Source of the DNA: Deltaproteobacteria bacterium
GTDB taxonomy: Bacteria > Myxococcota > Kuafuiibacteriia > Kuafuiibacteriales > Kuafuiibacteriaceae
Direction of reading: 5' to 3'
Assembly: GCA_016703535.1 (NCBI GenBank)
Contig: JADJBV010000001.1
Location: forward strand, 2,842,001 to 2,906,000
Length of the DNA: 64,000 nt
In this document: one piece after another, positions 60,005 to 64,000 of the stretch
How the letters are laid out: each line of letters begins with the position of its first letter
Position numbering within the stretch: the stretch's first letter is position 1
Notes under the pieces: model-generated
The model's input: only the letters and a program-made list of their open reading frames with translations
Database searches by the model: none
Told to the model about the DNA's origin: nothing
Program-made: the position numbers and the translations under genes

Positions 60005-61555
60005 ATGGCACATCGCCGGATGAGCCGAAAACTCCTCAGCTTCTCGGCCTCTTTGGCGGCGCCCCTGGCCCTCCTGACCGTTGCTTGCAGCGAAAACAGC
60101 CTGCCCGAGGGCTTTGCCTTTGGGACCGCCGTCGCCGGGTTCCAGGTGGACATGGGGTGTCCCACCCTGCCCGCCAACGAGTGTGAGGATCCGAAGAGCG
60201 ACTGGTTCGAGTTTGCGACCTCCACCGTCACCGTCTCCAATCCCAACAACCACCTGAGCGGCCAGCCCCTCCACGACGGCCCTGGATTCTACGAACTCTA
60301 CGAGGCGGACCTCGACCGGATGTCGGACCTGGGGCTGACCCACCTGCGGCTCTCCATTGAATGGAGTCGCGTCTTCCCCGAGAGCACCCGCGGGATCGAA
60401 GGGCAAGTTGCCTTGCGGGCCCGGGCCTCGCCGGCCGGCCTGGCCTACTACCGGCGCCTCTTGGCGGCGATGAAGGCCCGGGGCATCCGGCCGCTGGTGA
60501 CGCTCCACCACTACACGCTCCCCGCGTGGATCCACGACGCGGTCGGCTGCAACCAGAACCTGCGCACTTGCACCCGCCGTGGTTGGCTCGAGCCCGACCT
60601 ACCGACCGAGTTGGCCAAATATGCCGGCTTCGTGGCGGCCGAGTTGGGGGGCGAGATCGATCAGTGGGTCACCGAAAACGAACCGCTGGCGGTGGTGTTG
60701 CCGGGCTTCATCCAACCGACCGCGGCCCGGACCAACCCGCCGGCCCGGGCCTTCGCCTTGGACGAGGCCAAGATCGCGGCGTTGGCCATGGTACGAGCCC
60801 ACGCCTTGATGGTCGACGCGGTGCGGGCCAACGACTTGACCGACGCCGACGGCGACGGCCGAGCGACCGACGTGGGTTTGGTCTTCAACGTCACGCCCTT
60901 TCGACCCAAAAACCCCAAAGACGGCTTGGACCTGCGGGCCGCCAAAAACGTGACCACCCTCTTCAACTGGATCTTCCTCGACGCGGTGATCCTCGGCCAG
61001 AGTGATCCCGACTTCGACGGTGCAGGTGAACTCGATCCGGCGCTGGTCGGGAGGATCGACTTCTTGGGCGTCAACTACTACACGGTCGGCGTGCTCGAGG
61101 GATCGACCGACTCGGTGTTGGCCGCCTTTTCACCGCTGGCCACCTTCAATCCCTTGACCCTCGAACAAGGGGCGGTGGTGCCGGAAGGTTTCCTGGAGGC
61201 CCTGGATCTGGTGCGGGAACGTTACCCAGAGCTGCGCTTGCTGATCACCGAAAACGGGGCCGACTCGGTCACCTATCCTCAGATGGATCGTTTTTTCGCC
61301 GAACACTTTCAGTACCTGCGCCGGGCCATCGATCGAGGCGCCAAGGTGGAGGGCTATTATTTTTGGTCGCTGCTCGACAACTACGAGTGGAACCACGGCA
61401 TGGCGCAGAAGTTTGGCCTCTACGCGGTCGATCCCCGGGATCCCCAAAAGCTCCGCAGCCCCCGGGCCTCGGCCGAGGCCTATCGACAGATCGTGGCCGG
61501 CCAAGGTGAAGCCGAGGAGCTCTACCGCCGGTTCCCGATCCCCGAGGGACCTTGA
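60005..61555 (+). CDS. GH1-family beta-glycosidase lipoprotein
   Basis: This 516-residue enzyme (ATG 60020 would remove five residues) has lipobox TVAC (Cys ~28). The glycosidase family 1 barrel is complete: FAFGTAVAGFQVDMG, LRLSIEWSRVFPE, acid/base Glu 226 in WVTENEP and nucleophile Glu 416 in LLITENGAD, then GYYFWSLLDNYEWNHGMAQKFG-type closing residues. It probably removes beta-linked sugars at the cell surface. Its stop overlaps the TTG start of the polysaccharide permease (TTGA), so the enzyme is coupled to glycan export. The substrate is not predictable from sequence. Confidence 0.92.
   Translation: MAHRRMSRKLLSFSASLAAPLALLTVACSENSLPEGFAFGTAVAGFQVDMGCPTLPANECEDPKSDWFEFATSTVTVSNPNNHLSGQPLHDGPGFYELYEADLDRMSDLGLTHLRLSIEWSRVFPESTRGIEGQVALRARASPAGLAYYRRLLAAMKARGIRPLVTLHHYTLPAWIHDAVGCNQNLRTCTRRGWLEPDLPTELAKYAGFVAAELGGEIDQWVTENEPLAVVLPGFIQPTAARTNPPARAFALDEAKIAALAMVRAHALMVDAVRANDLTDADGDGRATDVGLVFNVTPFRPKNPKDGLDLRAAKNVTTLFNWIFLDAVILGQSDPDFDGAGELDPALVGRIDFLGVNYYTVGVLEGSTDSVLAAFSPLATFNPLTLEQGAVVPEGFLEALDLVRERYPELRLLITENGADSVTYPQMDRFFAEHFQYLRRAIDRGAKVEGYYFWSLLDNYEWNHGMAQKFGLYAVDPRDPQKLRSPRASAEAYRQIVAGQGEAEELYRRFPIPEGP
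60403..60416. repeat. Interrupted palindrome GCAAG-N4-CTTGC, copy 7
   Basis: Spacer TTGC. It encodes Gln-Val-Ala-Leu in the GH1 gene. Confidence 0.85.
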
Positions 61556-62331
61556 TCGCACTTCTGCAAAAGTTGGTGGGCCACCAATACATCCTGCGCA
61601 ACTTCATCGCTCGGGATTTGAAGGTGAAGTACCGGGGCACGGCCCTCGGCTACCTCTGGTCGCTGCTGGAGCCCCTCTCCTTGGTCGCGATCTACTACTT
61701 CCTCTTCGTGGTGGTGATGCAAGTCCACGACCCGATCTACCCGCTGACCGTGGTGTTGGGGGTCCTGCCGTACAACCTGTTGGCCGCCATCATCCAAAGT
61801 GGGGCCACCGCTTTGGTCGGCAACGCGGGGCTGATCCGCCGGGTCTACATCCCCCGGGAGGTCTTTGTCGTGTCGGCGGTCGGCTCCAACCTGGTGGTCT
61901 ACCTCTTGTCCTTGGGCGTGGTGGTGCCGCTCCTCTTCTACTACCGGATCGTCCCCGGGCCCCAGCTGCTTTGGTTGGTCCCGGCGGTGGTGCTGCTGGT
62001 GTTGTTCGGGACCGGCGTGGCCCTGTTTTTGGCGTGCGCCAACGCCATCTACCGGGACGTGGCTTATTTGGTGCGGGTGGTGATGCGCATCTACTTCTAC
62101 GCCTCGCCTATCATATATTCAGTAGATCGTGTGCAAGGTGACTTGCGCGAGTGGTACCTGCTCAACCCGGCCGCGATCTGGATCTCGGTGCACCGCAGCG
62201 CCATCTTGGAGCGCCCTTTGGGCCTGGAGTTGCGGCAGGTGGCCGTGGCGGCCGTGGTTTCGGTGTTGGTCTTCGTCTTCGGCGCTTGGTCCTTCGAGCG
62301 TTGGGAGAAGAAGGCGGTCAAGTTCCTGTGA
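61552..62331 (+). CDS. ABC-2 polysaccharide export permease, Wzm type
   Basis: This 259-residue inner-membrane protein starts at TTG 61552, overlapping the GH1 stop. It has an amphipathic N-terminus (ILRNFIARDLKVKYRGTALGYLWSLLEPL), the family hallmark, and six helices. The conserved RRVYIPREVFV loop and PIIYSVDRV near the end match Wzm/TagG exporters, which move lipid-linked O-antigen or teichoic-type glycans across the inner membrane. A short AT-rich run of rare codons (62110-62130) interrupts otherwise GC-rich codon use. It is coupled to the ATPase by GTGA. Confidence 0.92.
   Translation: MIALLQKLVGHQYILRNFIARDLKVKYRGTALGYLWSLLEPLSLVAIYYFLFVVVMQVHDPIYPLTVVLGVLPYNLLAAIIQSGATALVGNAGLIRRVYIPREVFVVSAVGSNLVVYLLSLGVVVPLLFYYRIVPGPQLLWLVPAVVLLVLFGTGVALFLACANAIYRDVAYLVRVVMRIYFYASPIIYSVDRVQGDLREWYLLNPAAIWISVHRSAILERPLGLELRQVAVAAVVSVLVFVFGAWSFERWEKKAVKFL
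62133..62146. repeat. Interrupted palindrome GCAAG-N4-CTTGC, copy 8
   Basis: Spacer GTGA. It encodes Gln-Gly-Asp-Leu in the Wzm-type gene, directly after the AT-rich codon run. Confidence 0.85.
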
Positions 62332-63077
62332 GTGAGGTGGTGATCGCCATCCATGATGTGCACCTGGCGTTCCCGTTGGTCCGCTTCCGCCCGGCCGGCA
62401 TCAAGGAGGCTTTCCTCAAGCGCTTGCTGGGCCGAGGGACGGGCGAGGACCAGAAGTTTTGGGCCTTACGAGGCATCGAGTTGTCGATCACCCGCGGCGA
62501 GGTGATCGGCCTGGTCGGGAAAAACGGCTCGGGCAAAAGCACCCTGCTCCGGGTGATCACCGGGATCTACGCGCCCGACCGAGGGACCGTGGAGACCAAA
62601 GGCCGCATCTCGTCGCTGCTGGAGTTGGGCGCCGGTTTTCGCGAGGAGCTGAGCGGCGACGAAAACATCACCCTCAACGGCGCCATCCTCGGATATTCGC
62701 CCCAGGAGATGGCCCAACTCCGCCCCGGGATCGTCGAGTTCTCGGGCCTCGGTGAGTTTATGGCCCAACCCCTGCGGACCTACAGCTCGGGCATGCGAGC
62801 CCGCCTTGGTTTTGCGGTGGCGGCGGCGGTGCGGCCCGACATCTTGATCATCGACGAGGCCTTGGCGGTGGGCGACGCCGAGTTCCGGGCCAAGTCGATG
62901 GCCCGCATCGAGGCTTTGACCGCCGATCAAAACACCACGGTGGTGATCGTCAGCCACAACGAAGCCGAGCTGCGCCGCCTTTGCACCCGTTTGGTCTTGT
63001 TGGAGCGGGGTCAGGTGGTGATCTCGGGTGACGCCGAAACCGTCTTTGGTCGGTACCGGCCGGCGGGGCCCACGTGA
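62328..63077 (+). CDS. ABC polysaccharide export ATPase, Wzt type (short form)
   Basis: This 249-residue ATPase starts at GTG 62328. It has the Wzt-type N-terminal extension (IHDVHLAFPLVRFRPAGIKE) before Walker A GKNGSGKST, then LLELGAGFREELSGDENI, signature YSSGMRARLGFA, Walker B ILIIDEALAVGD and the His-switch IVSHNEAEL. It lacks the C-terminal carbohydrate-binding domain found in O9a-type Wzt, so chain length is probably not read by this protein. It overlaps both neighbours by 4 bases. Confidence 0.93.
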   Translation: MSEVVIAIHDVHLAFPLVRFRPAGIKEAFLKRLLGRGTGEDQKFWALRGIELSITRGEVIGLVGKNGSGKSTLLRVITGIYAPDRGTVETKGRISSLLELGAGFREELSGDENITLNGAILGYSPQEMAQLRPGIVEFSGLGEFMAQPLRTYSSGMRARLGFAVAAAVRPDILIIDEALAVGDAEFRAKSMARIEALTADQNTTVVIVSHNEAELRRLCTRLVLLERGQVVISGDAETVFGRYRPAGPT

Positions 63078-64000
63078 GCCGGATCTCGCTGGTGGATCTG
63101 CCGGCGCTCCATCAGCCGCTGGAAGCCGAGTTGACCGCCACCTTTCAGCGCGTCTTGCGCTCCGGCCGTTTTGTGCTCGGGCCCGAGGTGTTGGCGCTGG
63201 AGGCCGAGTTGGCCGCCGATCTGGGGGTGGCCCACGCCATCGGTGTCTCCTCGGGGACCGACGCGTTGACCCTGGCCTTGGAGGCGGTGGGCGTGGGTCC
63301 TGGCGATCGGGTGATCACCAGCGCTTTTTCGTTCTACTCCACGGCCGGGGTGATCGCCCGCTTGGGTGCGGTGCCAGTGTTCGCCGATCTGGATCCGGCC
63401 ACCTACAACCTGGACCCTAAGGAAGTGCAAGTTGCCTTGCAGAAGGGCCCGGCCCGGGCGATCTTGCCGGTGCACCTCTTTGGTCAAGCCGCGGACCTGG
63501 GCCCACTTTTGGCCTTGGGGCAGGCCCACCAGGTCCCGATCATCGAAGACGCAGCCCAGGCCCTGTACGCCACCTATCCGATCCCGGGCCGAGCGGCCCA
63601 GCCCCTGGGGACCTTGGGTGCCTTGGGGTGTTTTTCGTTTTTTCCCACCAAAAACCTGGGCGCCTTGGGGGACGGCGGTTTGGTGGTGACCAACGATCCC
63701 GCCTACGCGGCCACGGTCCGGAGCCTGCGGACCTACGGCGCCACCCACAAACACCGGCACGAACGGCTGGGCGCCAACTTTCGGCTGGACGAAATGCAAG
63801 CTGCCTTGCTGCGGGTGAAGCGACCCCACCTTGACCGCTGGAATCAGGCCCGACGCCAACACGCCCTCGCCTACCAAGAGGGGCTGGCCGACCTCCCCTT
63901 GGGGCTGCCCCAGACCCCTTGGGGGCCCGAACACCACGTCTTTCACCAGTACGTGATCCGAGTGGAGGCCGATCAACGAGACCAGTTGCGGGCTCACCTG
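63074..64000 (+). CDS. DegT/DnrJ/EryC1 sugar aminotransferase (3' partial)
   Basis: The gene starts at GTG 63074, overlapping the Wzt stop, and is cut by the right edge after about 309 codons. PLP-enzyme motifs are clear: FVLGPEVLALEAELA, SSGTDAL, AFSFYSTAGVIARLGA, the EDAAQ pocket (Asp 159), and the Schiff-base Lys 193 in FSFFPTKNLGALGDGG. Members transfer an amino group to a keto-sugar nucleotide, giving aminodeoxy sugars for surface glycans. Its coupling to Wzm/Wzt suggests that the exported glycan carries such a sugar (inference). Confidence 0.93.
   Translation, partial: MSRISLVDLPALHQPLEAELTATFQRVLRSGRFVLGPEVLALEAELAADLGVAHAIGVSSGTDALTLALEAVGVGPGDRVITSAFSFYSTAGVIARLGAVPVFADLDPATYNLDPKEVQVALQKGPARAILPVHLFGQAADLGPLLALGQAHQVPIIEDAAQALYATYPIPGRAAQPLGTLGALGCFSFFPTKNLGALGDGGLVVTNDPAYAATVRSLRTYGATHKHRHERLGANFRLDEMQAALLRVKRPHLDRWNQARRQHALAYQEGLADLPLGLPQTPWGPEHHVFHQYVIRVEADQRDQLRAHL
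63427..63440. repeat. Interrupted palindrome GCAAG-N4-CTTGC, copy 9
   Basis: Spacer TTGC. It encodes Gln-Val-Ala-Leu in the aminotransferase gene, the same four residues and spacer as copy 7. Confidence 0.85.
63796..63809. repeat. Interrupted palindrome GCAAG-N4-CTTGC, copy 10
   Basis: Spacer CTGC. It encodes Gln-Ala-Ala-Leu in the aminotransferase gene, 369 bases after copy 9. Confidence 0.85.

Noticed and set aside
1..64000. CRISPR arrays, tRNA genes, insertion sequences or prophage
   Set aside because: No direct-repeat array, cloverleaf, transposase or phage structural gene was seen.

Overview
The window is GC-rich DNA (roughly two thirds G+C by eye), densely packed with genes. Several traits point to a Gram-negative member of the Myxococcota or a close relative: LpxC (lipid A synthesis), a TamA/TamB-type outer-membrane assembly pair, at least ten lipoproteins, Myxococcus-type cysteine-rich disulfide repeats, a giant TPR protein, FHA and PilZ signalling domains, and many GTG/TTG starts with 4-base GTGA/ATGA overlaps. 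The phylum call is inference from gene content. I see no tRNA, rRNA, CRISPR array, insertion sequence or prophage.

Layout. 1-3 kb: a membrane CACHE-like sensor (cut by the window edge) coupled to a membrane HEAT-repeat protein, then a beta-propeller lipoprotein. 3-8.3 kb: a 1745-residue TPR protein with a degenerate M48-peptidase-like end. 8.4-12.7 kb: M28 aminopeptidase lipoprotein and two unknowns. 12.7-17 kb: leftward operon of a 175-residue unknown, a radical SAM/SPASM enzyme, a small zinc ribbon and a beta-helix lipoprotein. 17-21.8 kb: ABC-2 exporter pair, an esterase lipoprotein whose domain order looks circularly permuted, and two small proteins. 21.8-29.3 kb: EF-G, two paralogous Cys-rich lipoproteins flanking an inverted gene, and PabB. 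29.5-33.7 kb: LpxC and the yebC-ruvC-ruvA-ruvB repair set. 33.8-38.9 kb: PHP-domain lipoprotein, then a three-gene envelope operon preceded by three spaced palindromes. 39-42.7 kb: PilZ protein, selenium-type xanthine dehydrogenase homologue and RsmG. 42.8-53.5 kb: Omp85 protein with about seven POTRA domains, TamB, NlpC/P60 hydrolase and a divergent S9 peptidase. 53.5-60 kb: PspA, a lipoprotein, a class II amidotransferase that lacks its catalytic cysteine, TerC, glutaredoxin and an FHA-TPR protein. 60-64 kb: GH1 glycosidase lipoprotein translationally coupled to Wzm/Wzt-type polysaccharide export and a sugar aminotransferase that runs off the right edge.

Most genes serve the cell envelope: lipoproteins, outer-membrane assembly, lipid A, peptidoglycan hydrolysis and glycan export, with housekeeping genes (fusA, ruvABC, rsmG, pabB) between them. 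The most interesting signals are a 14-base interrupted palindrome, GCAAG-N4-CTTGC, found ten times and always in the same codon phase; the apparently permuted esterase; two pseudoenzymes; and the radical SAM operon with an unidentified substrate.
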